This document shows, piece after piece, positions 1 through 8,383 of a stretch of 24,789 nt of DNA (positions are counted from its first letter, which is position 1; every line of letters starts with the position of its first letter). The stretch lies in assembly GCA_007127015.1 (NCBI GenBank), contig SLAE01000129.1, forward strand, positions 1 to 24,789, in the 5' to 3' direction. The stretch comes from Desulfonatronospira sp. (lineage in GTDB: Bacteria > Desulfobacterota > Desulfovibrionia > Desulfovibrionales > Desulfonatronovibrionaceae). The notes beneath the pieces were generated by a model, which saw nothing but the letters and a program-made list of their open reading frames with translations, was not told the DNA's origin and did no database searches. The translations under genes and the position numbers were made by a program.

Positions 1-1
1 A

Positions 2-556
2 AACACTCTTGACCCAAGAGCTTTGAATAAATACCTGGCATCTCTGTACGAACTTCCCGAACTGCTTCAGGCTCAACTGCCTCAAATGCGGATCAGGGCC
101 AGGGAATTGTGTTCCAGGTACTCCAGAGCCCGCAGCCTATTTTATGTCGGCCGGGGCATATATTTTCCACTGGCACTGGAAGGAGCTTTAAAACTTAAGG
201 AAATTTCCTATATCCACGCTCAGGGCTATGCAGCAGGAGAATTGAAACATGGCCCCATAGCCTTGATAGAACCTGATGTCCCTACTTTTGCTCTGGCTCC
301 GGAAAACGATCTTTTAAGCAAGATCAAGTCCAATCTAATGGAAATTAAAGCCCGCAGCGGTCCTGTTCTAGCCCTGACCAATCCCGGAGTTGAGCTGGAT
401 GTGGATGAAAGATGGGAGCTGCCCAAAGTTATTGATCCGTTGAACAGTTTTCTGGTCTTGCCGGCACTGCAGCTTTTTGCTTATGAAATGGCTGTGTACC
501 TTGGAAAAGATGTTGATCAACCTAGAAACCTGGCCAAAAGCGTAACTGTGGAGTGA
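2..556 (+). CDS. glmS: Glutamine-fructose-6-phosphate aminotransferase (isomerizing), C-terminal part
   Basis: This is the 3' end of glmS, which makes glucosamine-6-phosphate from fructose-6-phosphate and glutamine, the first committed step to UDP-GlcNAc for peptidoglycan and LPS. The reading frame is open to the left edge, so the N-terminal glutaminase domain and first SIS domain lie outside the window. About 185 residues are visible. They cover the second SIS (sugar isomerase) domain, with the YVGRG phosphosugar loop, the LEGALKLKEISYIHAQGYAAGELKHGP signature region, and the typical C-terminal end DQPRNLAKSVTVE. The TTG at position 23 is an internal codon, not a start. The amidase gene begins 3 bp after the stop, so two cell-wall genes are probably co-transcribed. 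The identification is secure from the family signatures. Confidence 0.95.
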   Translation, partial: NTLDPRALNKYLASLYELPELLQAQLPQMRIRARELCSRYSRARSLFYVGRGIYFPLALEGALKLKEISYIHAQGYAAGELKHGPIALIEPDVPTFALAPENDLLSKIKSNLMEIKARSGPVLALTNPGVELDVDERWELPKVIDPLNSFLVLPALQLFAYEMAVYLGKDVDQPRNLAKSVTVE

Positions 557-559
557 TCC

Positions 560-2359
560 ATGCGTCAAAATATGCTGCTCGTTTTCTTTATCGGTCTGTT
601 TCTTGTTTTGCAGCCGCTTTTCTCCAAAGAAGCTTCAGCTGGTTATGAACAGGGCATTCAGGCCTTCAACACCCTGATCGAAGATGAAAACAGGTCCAAA
701 TTTCGTTCTTACTGGCTTGAAACAGCCAGACACTTTGAACAGGCTTTCAGTCAAAATCCTGAAGCTCCGGAAGCTGCAGATGCGCTTTTTTATCTTGGCC
801 GTACTTATGAAGAGCTGGGCAAAAGATCTTTTCTGCGCTCTGATTTTGAAAAGGCTGAAAAGTATTACACAAGAACAGTGCGCAGTTTTCCCAAACATGA
901 CCGTGCTGCCGAGGCCCAGTACAGAAAGGCCGGGCTTTACCTGAATCACTACCGGGATTCGGCTCAGGCATACATCGAATATCTGAGGGTGGTGTATAAT
1001 TTTTCTCCAGGCCCGGTAACGGACAAAGCTCAAGAAATTCTGACGGAACTTGACCGCAAGAAACTGGAACAGATAAGAGGTGCAAACAGTTCAAACAATG
1101 TTCAGGAAGCGCCCCGGGGAAGGTCCATCCAGGAACAGACGATAAATCTTGCTGAATCATCTGATAAGAGCAGACAGAGTAATAGAGAACCCGGAACCAC
1201 GCACAGCAGAACCACGAGTTCTTCATCGAACGGATCAGAGCTTGTAACCATTCGTCACTGGAGCAGTGACGAATATACACGGGTGGTTCTTGATCTTGAT
1301 TCCCAGGTGAATTTCACTCATACGCTGCTTAAGCCGGATCCCGACCTCGGTACCGCGCACAGGCTGTTCATCGATATGGAAAAAACCATCCGGGGTAGAA
1401 GCATTAAGGGTGAAGAGAACATAGCCGACGGCATCTTGAACCGTATAAGATCAGCCCAGTATACCCAAGATACATCCAGAGTAGTGCTGGATATTCAGGA
1501 TTTGGAAGACTTTCGCGTCTTTGCCCTGGAAAATCCTTTTCGCATAGTGGTTGATGTCTATGCACCTGAAAAAGGTCTTAAAACTCTGAAAGCAAAGGCT
1601 GAACCGCAGGTTTCTCTGGATCCCCGGGGCAGGGAACTCGCTGCCGGGAGCCTGGTGGAGCAGTTGGGTCTCAAAGTTCAGACCATTATGATCGATCCCG
1701 GACATGGAGGCAGGGATCCCGGGGCGATATCTCACGGAGTCAGAGAAAAGGATGTCGCCTTACGCATGTCCAGGATTTTAGGGCGCAAACTTGAGGCAAA
1801 AGGCTTTGATGTGTTATATACCCGTACTGAGGATGTCTTTGTTCCGCTGGAAGAAAGAACAGCCATGGCCAACTCCAAAAAAGCCGACCTTTTTATTTCC
1901 GTACATGCCAATGCGCATCGCAATCCCAATGTCCGCGGCTTTGAAGTCTACTATCTCAATTTCGCCCAGACAGAAGACGCAAAAAGGGTGGCAGCCAGAG
2001 AAAACGCAGTGTCCACTCAAAAAATCTCAGATCTGCAGTACATCCTTACCGATCTCATGCTCAGCTCCAAAATCAACGAATCCCGGGATCTGGCTCAAAA
2101 GGTGCACACGACAACAATAAGTCATGGACGTCAGAGGTTTTCAGCGCTTGGCGACAACGGAGTAAGACAAGCTCCTTTTTACGTGCTCATGGGCGCACAG
2201 ATGCCCTCCATCCTGCTGGAGCTTGGCTATCTGACCAACGAGAAAGATCGTCAGCTTTTGCAGTCAGAAGATTTTCTGGTGCATATGGCCAATGGTTTGA
2301 CCCACGGGATTTTGGCGTACAAGGATAAAATCGAACAATTTGCCAGCTTAAGCTACTGA
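560..2359 (+). CDS. Secreted N-acetylmuramoyl-L-alanine amidase with TPR-like, AMIN and Amidase_3 domains
   Basis: This 599-residue protein should cleave the amide bond between MurNAc and the peptide stem of peptidoglycan in the periplasm. It begins with a hydrophobic signal peptide (about residues 4-20, cleavage near SKEASA). An all-helical TPR-like segment follows (about 28-170), then a Ser/Asn/Arg-rich low-complexity linker (about 175-225), an AMIN domain (about 228-340) that in AmiC-type enzymes targets the septum, and a C-terminal Amidase_3 catalytic domain (about 375-590). The zinc and catalytic residues of the family are visible: H382 in DPGHGGRDPGA, E396 in REKDV, H449 in SVHANAH and E554 in LLELGY. 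It therefore looks active. The start follows glmS by 3 bp, which suggests translational coupling. The N-terminal TPR-like part is an addition relative to E. coli AmiC. Confidence 0.93.
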   Translation: MRQNMLLVFFIGLFLVLQPLFSKEASAGYEQGIQAFNTLIEDENRSKFRSYWLETARHFEQAFSQNPEAPEAADALFYLGRTYEELGKRSFLRSDFEKAEKYYTRTVRSFPKHDRAAEAQYRKAGLYLNHYRDSAQAYIEYLRVVYNFSPGPVTDKAQEILTELDRKKLEQIRGANSSNNVQEAPRGRSIQEQTINLAESSDKSRQSNREPGTTHSRTTSSSSNGSELVTIRHWSSDEYTRVVLDLDSQVNFTHTLLKPDPDLGTAHRLFIDMEKTIRGRSIKGEENIADGILNRIRSAQYTQDTSRVVLDIQDLEDFRVFALENPFRIVVDVYAPEKGLKTLKAKAEPQVSLDPRGRELAAGSLVEQLGLKVQTIMIDPGHGGRDPGAISHGVREKDVALRMSRILGRKLEAKGFDVLYTRTEDVFVPLEERTAMANSKKADLFISVHANAHRNPNVRGFEVYYLNFAQTEDAKRVAARENAVSTQKISDLQYILTDLMLSSKINESRDLAQKVHTTTISHGRQRFSALGDNGVRQAPFYVLMGAQMPSILLELGYLTNEKDRQLLQSEDFLVHMANGLTHGILAYKDKIEQFASLSY

Positions 2360-2393
2360 AAAAAATTGGGTGCAATACGAAAACGGAAAGACT

Positions 2394-3305
2394 TCAATGC
2401 TCAGAGCTGGCACCTCCGACCTTGTCTCCGTCCCATGAGCACCCGTCCTCTTCAGGCTCCACGTGAATGGTTACCTGTGATTTGGGCAGCTCACTCTCGA
2501 TGCCCTGTTCAATTTGACAGCAGATATGATGACCTTCCTGAATCGTTTTGTCACCAGACAGCAGCAGGTGAAAATCAATAAATCTTCTGGATCCTGACTT
2601 TCTGGTGCGCAGACCGTGATAGGCAGCATTTTCTCCGGCATGCCTGCGAATATGCTTTTCCACTATCTCGATCTCTTCCCCCGGCAAGGCCACATCCATA
2701 AGACCATGGTAAGAACGCTTAATTAGACCGATTCCTGAACGTGTAATATTAGCCGCGACGAGGACGGCCATAATCGAGTCCAGTATGAGCATCTGAGGAT
2801 AGAACTTTATGATCAGCAATCCCGCAATAATCACGATCGAAGTCCAGACATCCGCCATGAGATGCTTGGCATCTCCTTCAAGAGTTATGGAGTCAAAATG
2901 TTTGGCGGCTTTGAGCATGATCCTGGCCACTATCAGATTAATGGCCGCCGCTGCTGCGGCGATGACGATGCCCAGGATCAGATTATCCAGTGGCTGAGGA
3001 GACAGAATACGACCCAGCGCTGAATAAATTATGCCCCCGGCTGCGACAAGAATCAGACCCCCTTCAAGTCCTCCGGCAAAATATTCAGCCTTGTCATGTC
3101 CATAATTGTATTTCCTGTCAGCAGGCCGGTAAGCTATGGTCAAAGCCAGAACAGCCGCTATGCTGGCTGTCAGGTTGACAAAGGTTTCCATTGCGTCTGA
3201 GAGAAGACCCACTGAACCGGTTATCCAAAAGGCGCTGAACTTGAGTCCCAGCGTCAATATCGAAGCAAGTACAGACAAAAGGGCGAAATTTCTGGGCATG
3301 ACCAT
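2394..3305 (-). CDS. Cation diffusion facilitator (CDF) family metal transporter
   Basis: This 303-residue inner-membrane protein belongs to the cation diffusion facilitator family, which exports divalent metals such as Zn(II), Fe(II), Mn(II), Co(II) or Cd(II) in exchange for protons. Several hydrophobic helices cover about residues 5-205. The membrane metal-site motifs are visible: SDAMETFVN in the second helix and the H..xD arrangement in GDAKHLMADVWTS of the fifth. The last ~95 residues form the cytoplasmic ferredoxin-like dimerization domain, with HGLRTRKSGSRRFIDFHLLL and TIHVEP, typical of FieF/YiiP-like members. The metal cannot be assigned from sequence alone. A second in-frame ATG lies two codons downstream. 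The gene converges on the amidase gene with 34 bp between stops, and is divergent from the next gene. Confidence 0.93.
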   Translation of the reverse strand: MVMPRNFALLSVLASILTLGLKFSAFWITGSVGLLSDAMETFVNLTASIAAVLALTIAYRPADRKYNYGHDKAEYFAGGLEGGLILVAAGGIIYSALGRILSPQPLDNLILGIVIAAAAAAINLIVARIMLKAAKHFDSITLEGDAKHLMADVWTSIVIIAGLLIIKFYPQMLILDSIMAVLVAANITRSGIGLIKRSYHGLMDVALPGEEIEIVEKHIRRHAGENAAYHGLRTRKSGSRRFIDFHLLLSGDKTIQEGHHICCQIEQGIESELPKSQVTIHVEPEEDGCSWDGDKVGGASSEH

Positions 3306-3321
3306 TACTCCGCAAATAATA

Positions 3322-3351
3322 TTGACAAAAGAAAAAATATATAGAAATATT
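3322..3351 (+). promoter_or_regulatory. Possible sigma70 promoter upstream of the 3551-4261 gene
   Basis: A perfect -35 hexamer TTGACA (3322-3327) is followed after 18 bp by a weak -10 candidate AATATT (3346-3351), inside an AT-rich stretch between the two divergent genes. It would give a leader of about 200 nt. The -10 match is only 4 of 6, so this is tentative. Confidence 0.3.
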
Positions 3352-3550
3352 TTATATTCTGAAAGGTTAAATCTTCTTATCAGTTACAGCATTCTGTACG
3401 TGGACGACGACTTCTTTATTCAATCTCACCCATGGTTAGTGGAGTGAAAATGCTGTCTGAATAAGTTCAAATGCCTCAACAAAACTAGGATCATATTTCA
3501 CTTCTCAAGAATTCAGCTGTTGATAATTGCCCGGAAAGAAAAGTCAGATA

Positions 3551-4261
3551 ATGTACAAAACTTGGATCAAAGCCAAACTTCCAGAATTCGTTCGCGATAT
3601 CCTTCGCGATTTTTGTCAGATCAGCCAGGAGTTGTGTACCCAATTTAAGGCCCACGATCAAACCGGCCAGATCAGCTTCAACTTTTTTAAGGAGCTTTTG
3701 GGCGACGAGATGAATAAGGGTCAGCTCTGGCATCTTAAAGATACCGCCCATATTCTTTTTCGTCACGACCAGGATAGTGACCGTATCGGTCCATATCTGG
3801 ACTGGTGTATCGGCTATATCTTTCACGAATGCATGAAGCTTAGAGAAGATGCTTATCAACAGGAAAACTATCGCCCCTGGTTTGAGGCAAGGCATATTAA
3901 TCCGTCAATTTCTCCTGAAGAACAGCTGATCAGTCAGGAACTGTTCACCGTGCTTGAGCAGACCAGAGAAAGCATTTCCAGAGAAATATCCAGAGTAAAA
4001 TTTATTCTCTTTCACTGCCGCAGGCTTTTTATCATGTATCTGCCGGCCCATCAGGAAAATCCTTTACTGGCCAGATTTTTGTTCGCCGAGAAAGAACTAA
4101 TTCAGGATGTGTTCAAATCATTGTATCCTGAACTCCTCTCCGCGATTTATGCTGACAATCCAGGTAAGCTTTATGAACTGGCCGCTTTGAGTCTTGAGCG
4201 CGGCGGCTGGATCAAAGAGGCCAAGGCTGCTCGTAGCAGTCTGCCTCTTGATTTCCAGTAA
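3551..4261 (+). CDS. Conserved-looking protein of unknown function
   Basis: I do not recognise this family. The ATG at 3551 gives 236 residues; an upstream in-frame TTG at 3527 would add eight. Neither start has a convincing ribosome binding site. The protein is predicted soluble and mostly alpha-helical, with no signal peptide or membrane segment. It is rich in aromatic and charged residues, with a WCIGYIFHECMKLRED helix, a PWFEARH segment near the middle, and a C-terminal part with a helical-repeat look (LYELAALSLERGGWIKEAKAARSSL). The last segment resembles a single TPR-like hairpin, but one repeat is not diagnostic. It is followed by a 404-bp gap. Coding use is consistent along its length, so I accept it as a real gene. 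Confidence 0.8.
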   Translation: MYKTWIKAKLPEFVRDILRDFCQISQELCTQFKAHDQTGQISFNFFKELLGDEMNKGQLWHLKDTAHILFRHDQDSDRIGPYLDWCIGYIFHECMKLREDAYQQENYRPWFEARHINPSISPEEQLISQELFTVLEQTRESISREISRVKFILFHCRRLFIMYLPAHQENPLLARFLFAEKELIQDVFKSLYPELLSAIYADNPGKLYELAALSLERGGWIKEAKAARSSLPLDFQ

Positions 4262-4665
4262 ATATTCTCGTTTAATTTTTTCCGCTCCATATATTTTATT
4301 TGACAGCAACTGCAAAGATGAAGAAAAATTTAAAATCCAGCTGGATTGGGCTGCATAATAGTGCTCTGCCCCTTTATAAAAAGTCCCCTGAGCCTCAATT
4401 ACCGGCTCAGTGCGTTGACTCTTTACCGTATTTTCGCGAACAAACTGGATGAAGCTGTTGCTCGCGGCCCGGATGATGCCTTTTAAACCCCGGTCGCACC
4501 GGGGTTTTTTTATTTCTGAATCTGTCAGGATCAGATACAGCCTTATACCTTTTGGGTTAAATATGGATTAAAGAGCTGTTTAAGAACATCCCTTGTTTCA
4601 CAGATTTTTTTCTGGTACATACTGGTTTGATTAAATAAGTTCTGAAATGATTTACTGGAGGTTTT
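4262..4665 (+). other. 404-bp intergenic leader with hairpins and a terminator
   Basis: This gap holds, in order: an AT-rich stretch; a TTGACA hexamer at 4300-4305 without a properly spaced -10; a small hairpin CTGAGCC-N9-GGCTCAG (4388-4410); a possible short reading frame starting ATG at 4449 with three consecutive leucine codons; a strong intrinsic terminator (4485-4510); and about 155 bp leading to the ribosome binding site CTGGAGG (about 4653-4659) of the next gene. It could be the 3' UTR of the upstream gene, a small RNA, or an attenuator-type leader of the synthase gene. I do not recognise a known riboswitch or tRNA here. Confidence 0.4.
4485..4510 (+). terminator. Rho-independent terminator
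   Basis: A GC-rich 10-bp stem AAACCCCGGT / ACCGGGGTTT closes on a 3-nt loop CGC (4495-4497). The T-run begins inside the right arm and continues to 4510 (seven T in a row). This is a strong textbook intrinsic terminator on the + strand. It sits 224 bp after one gene and 156 bp before the next, so it may serve the upstream transcript or act as an attenuator. Confidence 0.85.
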
Positions 4666-6492
4666 ATGTTTGATTTTCTGTATCACAAAGATCCAGCCAA
4701 ACTTAGATATAATCTGGAAAACGTGGACAATCCTCAGCTCCTGCGCGAATTATATCCGTATAACAGAGTTTGTCGACTGGCCTTTGATGACTCCTTCATT
4801 CTGCCTAAACCTCCTGGTGAGATATTCATCACTGATACGACTTTCAGAGATGGACAACAGGCCAGGCCTCCTTTTACCGTTCAGCAGATCGCGGACATTT
4901 ATGAAATGATGCACAGGCTTGGCGGCCATTCAGGATTGATCCGCCAATGCGAATTCTTTCTCTACTCGGACAAGGACAAGAAAGCTGTGGAAACATGCCT
5001 GGACAAAGGATACAGGTTCCCGGAAATCACCGGCTGGATCAGGGCCAACAGAAATGATCTCAAACTGGTCAAGGAGATGGGACTGAAAGAGACCGGCATG
5101 CTGACTTCAGTATCGGATTATCACATTTTTCTAAAGCTTGGAAAAACCAGACAGCAGGCTATGGATGATTATCTGCGTATAGTGGAGTCAGCTCTGGATA
5201 TGGATATTCTTCCAAGATGTCATTTTGAGGATATAACCCGGGCGGATATATACGGTTTTTGCATTCCTTTTGCTCAAAAACTTATGGACCTGGCAAGCCA
5301 GAAAGGACTTCCAGTAAAAATAAGGCTGTGCGACACCATGGGCTATGGAGTACCTTATCCCGGTGCCGCACTGCCCCGCAGCGTCTCCAAAATTGTACGC
5401 ACCTTTACTCATGAAGCCAAAGTCCCTGGTGAATGGCTGGAGTGGCATGGACACAACGATTTTCACAAGGCCTTCATCAATGCTTCAACCGCCTGGTTGT
5501 ACGGCTGTTCAGCGGCCAACTCCACCCTGTTCGGACTGGGTGAGCGTACCGGAAATGCGCCCCTGGAAGCTCTGATAATCGAGTACATCTCTTTAACCGG
5601 AAATGATGATGCCGCATATACCCCCGTCATTACTGAACTGGCCAGATATTTTCAAAAGAGACTCGGTGCCGATATACCGGCCAACTATCCCTTTGCGGGC
5701 AGAGACTTCAATGCAACGAGTGCAGGCATTCATGTCGACGGGCTTTTGAAGAATGAGGAAATTTACAATATTTTCGACACCAAGCAGATTTTGCACCGGA
5801 CCATTCCGATCATCATAACCGATAAAACCGGAAGAGCCGGCGTGGCTTACTGGATCAACCATTATCTGGATCTTTCCGAAGACAACAGGGTGGATAAAAG
5901 ACATCCTGCTGTGGGCAAGATCTATGACAAGATCAAAAACTCATATTCCCTTGGAAGGACTACAAATTATTCGCACAAGGAGATGGAAAAGCTGGTACGT
6001 CGTTATTTGCCCGAACTGTTCTCCTCATCCTTTGATCAGCTGAAGGAGCTGGCGCATAAAGTTCTGGCAAAGATCATGCTGGACCTGGCGGCTCAACAGG
6101 ATATGGCCTCACTGGATATTGAGCGGATCAATATATTAATGCAGGATTTTTTAAAAGAGTATCCATTTATCCAGTATTTATATCTTACAGACTCCAAAGG
6201 GAGCTTGCTAACCTGGAACGTGAGTGATATAGGCGATTTGTCTAAATACAAACAGGTTGCATCCGGTACTGATCTTTCCGACCGGGAATGGTTTGTCCGC
6301 CCGGTAAAAACCGGCAGGCTGCATATTACTGATTTTTACAAATCCTATTTTACCGGAAAACTCTGTCTGACTGCGTCAGTTCCCGTGTTCAGCCAGTCGG
6401 ACGAGATTCAGGCAATACTTGGCGCTGACATCCGTTTTGATGAGCTGGTCAAAATCCAGGAGGACTTTGCTGTTGATCAAAATCTGTCCTGA
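4666..6492 (+). CDS. Re-citrate synthase-like HMGL-family enzyme fused to a C-terminal Cache-like domain
   Basis: The first ~330 residues form a DRE-TIM (HMGL-like) barrel of the isopropylmalate/homocitrate/citramalate synthase superfamily: DTTFRDGQQ (D57, R61), the WHGHND metal-binding motif (H261, H263, D265), LCDTMGYGVPYPGA and GLGERTGNAPLEA. The barrel has a ~50-residue N-terminal extension. Overall it resembles the Re-type citrate synthases of Clostridium kluyveri and Desulfovibrio rather than LeuA, and the LeuA regulatory domain is not apparent. Homologues are sometimes misnamed histone-lysine N-methyltransferase. The likely reaction is acetyl-CoA plus oxaloacetate to citrate in the cytoplasm. 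About residues 495-605 look like a Cache/PDC sensor domain (DLSDREWFVRPV, then a TG...LTASVPVF strand and LGADIRFDELV), with no signal peptide or membrane helix. The start has a good CTGGAGG ribosome binding site. Substrate assignment is inferred. Confidence 0.85.
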   Translation: MFDFLYHKDPAKLRYNLENVDNPQLLRELYPYNRVCRLAFDDSFILPKPPGEIFITDTTFRDGQQARPPFTVQQIADIYEMMHRLGGHSGLIRQCEFFLYSDKDKKAVETCLDKGYRFPEITGWIRANRNDLKLVKEMGLKETGMLTSVSDYHIFLKLGKTRQQAMDDYLRIVESALDMDILPRCHFEDITRADIYGFCIPFAQKLMDLASQKGLPVKIRLCDTMGYGVPYPGAALPRSVSKIVRTFTHEAKVPGEWLEWHGHNDFHKAFINASTAWLYGCSAANSTLFGLGERTGNAPLEALIIEYISLTGNDDAAYTPVITELARYFQKRLGADIPANYPFAGRDFNATSAGIHVDGLLKNEEIYNIFDTKQILHRTIPIIITDKTGRAGVAYWINHYLDLSEDNRVDKRHPAVGKIYDKIKNSYSLGRTTNYSHKEMEKLVRRYLPELFSSSFDQLKELAHKVLAKIMLDLAAQQDMASLDIERINILMQDFLKEYPFIQYLYLTDSKGSLLTWNVSDIGDLSKYKQVASGTDLSDREWFVRPVKTGRLHITDFYKSYFTGKLCLTASVPVFSQSDEIQAILGADIRFDELVKIQEDFAVDQNLS

Positions 6493-6511
6493 AAAGAAAG
6501 GAAGGTATCAA

Positions 6512-6970
6512 ATGTGGTTTAAGTTTTTAATTCTGCTCCTCGCTCTCTCTCTCACAGGCTGTATGGCCACTAAAGAACCCGAAGCTGATGTTCATTTTCA
6601 ACCTGTTTTTGAACAGACTGCTGCAGAAAGTTTTCCTCCTGAGCGTGATGCGGATGGTCATCGTTATTATGATTTTGACGACATACCCATACCTATGGAG
6701 ATGACTCTTAATCGCAATGATTCCATTTTGTTCGAGTCTCAGGGAGTCAAAGTGGGCATGCTCACCTATACCGGTCGGGTGGACAGTGATTCTTTGTTTA
6801 ATTATTTTCAGGTAAGCATGCAGAATGAAGGCTGGCGGCTGTTGAGCTATATAAAATATGGAACCCAGATCCTCACTTTTGATAAGGACGACCGTCTGTG
6901 CATCATCCGCATTATTGAAGGCCGGATGCGATCTGAATTGCAGATCTGGGTATCGCCTAAAATTACATGA
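6512..6970 (+). CDS. Small outer-membrane-type lipoprotein, unknown function
   Basis: This 152-residue protein starts MWFKFLILLLALSLTGC, a short signal peptide ending in a clear lipobox (LTGC), so it should be lipid-anchored at the cysteine near residue 17. The ATG at 6512 is preferred over the longer upstream frame because it lies behind a purine-rich AAAGAAAGGAAGG and produces an intact signal peptide. The mature part contains a YYDFDDIPIPMEM segment and a repeating strand-helix-strand pattern (VGMLTYTGRVDSDSLFNYFQVSMQNEGWRL) that suggests a small alpha/beta domain. The residue after the cysteine is Met, not Asp, so outer-membrane sorting is plausible by E. coli rules. It follows the synthase gene by 19 bp and may be in the same transcript. 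I do not know its role. Confidence 0.85.
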   Translation: MWFKFLILLLALSLTGCMATKEPEADVHFQPVFEQTAAESFPPERDADGHRYYDFDDIPIPMEMTLNRNDSILFESQGVKVGMLTYTGRVDSDSLFNYFQVSMQNEGWRLLSYIKYGTQILTFDKDDRLCIIRIIEGRMRSELQIWVSPKIT

Positions 6971-7159
6971 ATGTTTTATCCTGGCTTGAATTGCCTGGAG
7001 GCTGATTCGGATAAGCAGCTGATCTAAATGATAAAGCCTGCTTTATTAACTCAGTGAGACAATGACGGTTATCATGTGAATTTCTAAATGCACCTGGATT
7101 AGTACTGTAACTTCAGTGGTGCCGGGTGGACAAGCAAATCAGGCATTCAACCCAAAAAA

Positions 7160-8383
7160 ATGTTGCCCGAACCATATCCCATATTCAACAACTTTTCTGG
7201 TCAGCGCATCCATTTTGGTATCAGCGGGAGTATATCCGCGTATAAAATTCCGGATCTGATTCGTCTGCTGCACAAGTCCTCTATTCGGACCGGCTGCACA
7301 TTAACCAGATCCGGGAGGGATTTTGTAAGCCCCCTTGTATTGAGTGCCCTTGGCGCTGATCCTGTCTTTGATCAAAATAATTTTGATTCTGTGATCCATC
7401 CCTTTGCTCATTTGTCTGACAGGCATAAAATGGATCTTTTTCTGGTCGCTCCGGCTACAGCTAATATCCTGGCTAAAACCGCGGCTGGAATAGCCGACGA
7501 TCTGCTGACCTGCCAGATTTTATCCAGTACTGGACCGGTCTATTTTGCTCCGGCTATGAATCCACAGATGTGGGACAATTTTTTTACCCGCCGCAATGTT
7601 GAAACCATCCAGAACGCCGGGCACAGAATTGTTTTTCCGGAGACGGGCGAAGTGGCCTGCGGCGATACAGGGACCGGACGCCTGGCATCCATTGTCAGTC
7701 TTTATTTTCAGTGCCTAAGAGCTCTCTGCCCTCAGACTTTTGAAGGTCAAAAAGCACTGGTTACAGCCGGACCTACCCATGAATATTTCGACCTGGTTCG
7801 CTACTGGGGCAATCCGTCCAGTGGAAGAATGGGGCTGGCTGCGTCCTTGGCCTTATGGCTTCACGGTGCTGCCGTACACTTTGTACATGGTCCCATGCAG
7901 ACCCTGCAAGTCCTGCCTGATTTTTATCTTCATCCGGTTACAACTGCTGAGGAGATGTACAGTGCGTGCCGCAAGTTATGGCCTGAATGCGGATATGGCG
8001 TCTTTGCCGCTGCAGTGGCTGACTTTGCACCTGAATCATCACCTGATGGAAAGTTCAAAAAAGAGGGTCACGAGCAGATCATCCTCAATCTGCATAGAAC
8101 CCGGGATATCCTGGCCGGTTTGAGCAGAAGCAGAGCCGAGCACCAGAAAATTATAGGCTTTGCTGCTGAAGCTGACGATATAATAAACAATGCCCGGAAA
8201 AAAATGCAGCGCAAGGATCTGGACTTGATTGTGGCAAATCTGGTTACTTCTGAGACCACTCCATTTGGTTCAGCTCACAACGAAGTCGTACTCTTGGACA
8301 GGCTTCATCGGGAGGAAAAATGGCCCAGACTCTCCAAGGCGGAAATCGCCTGGAAACTGGTGGACAGGATAGCTGCATTGTGA
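7160..8383 (+). CDS. coaBC: Bifunctional phosphopantothenoylcysteine decarboxylase / phosphopantothenate-cysteine ligase
   Basis: This 407-residue enzyme carries out two coenzyme A steps: joining 4'-phosphopantothenate to cysteine (CoaB) and decarboxylating the product to 4'-phosphopantetheine (CoaC, FMN-dependent). The N-terminal flavoprotein domain (about residues 14-185) shows GISGSISAYK, a catalytic-type His near 84, APATANILAK, the PAMNPQMW substrate clamp (N134) and VACGDTGTGRL with C167. The ligase domain (about 195-405) shows VTAGPTHEYFD, NPSSGRMG, AAAVADFAP, the KFKKEG lysines (298-301) and DLIVAN. All key residues appear present. The ATG at 7160 is the first possible start after an upstream stop and lacks a good ribosome binding site. 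The 189 bp before it hold no terminator I can see. Confidence 0.95.
   Translation: MLPEPYPIFNNFSGQRIHFGISGSISAYKIPDLIRLLHKSSIRTGCTLTRSGRDFVSPLVLSALGADPVFDQNNFDSVIHPFAHLSDRHKMDLFLVAPATANILAKTAAGIADDLLTCQILSSTGPVYFAPAMNPQMWDNFFTRRNVETIQNAGHRIVFPETGEVACGDTGTGRLASIVSLYFQCLRALCPQTFEGQKALVTAGPTHEYFDLVRYWGNPSSGRMGLAASLALWLHGAAVHFVHGPMQTLQVLPDFYLHPVTTAEEMYSACRKLWPECGYGVFAAAVADFAPESSPDGKFKKEGHEQIILNLHRTRDILAGLSRSRAEHQKIIGFAAEADDIINNARKKMQRKDLDLIVANLVTSETTPFGSAHNEVVLLDRLHREEKWPRLSKAEIAWKLVDRIAAL

Noticed and set aside
3491..3895. 134-residue minus-strand frame overlapping the unknown gene at 3551-4261
   Set aside because: The plus-strand frame is longer and continuous over the region; the antisense product has no domain and no credible start context.
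4666..6492. Annotation as histone-lysine N-methyltransferase or plain 2-isopropylmalate synthase
   Set aside because: There is no SET or DOT1 motif; the barrel motifs are those of HMGL-type synthases. The LeuA regulatory domain is not visible, so the Re-citrate-synthase-like call fits better.
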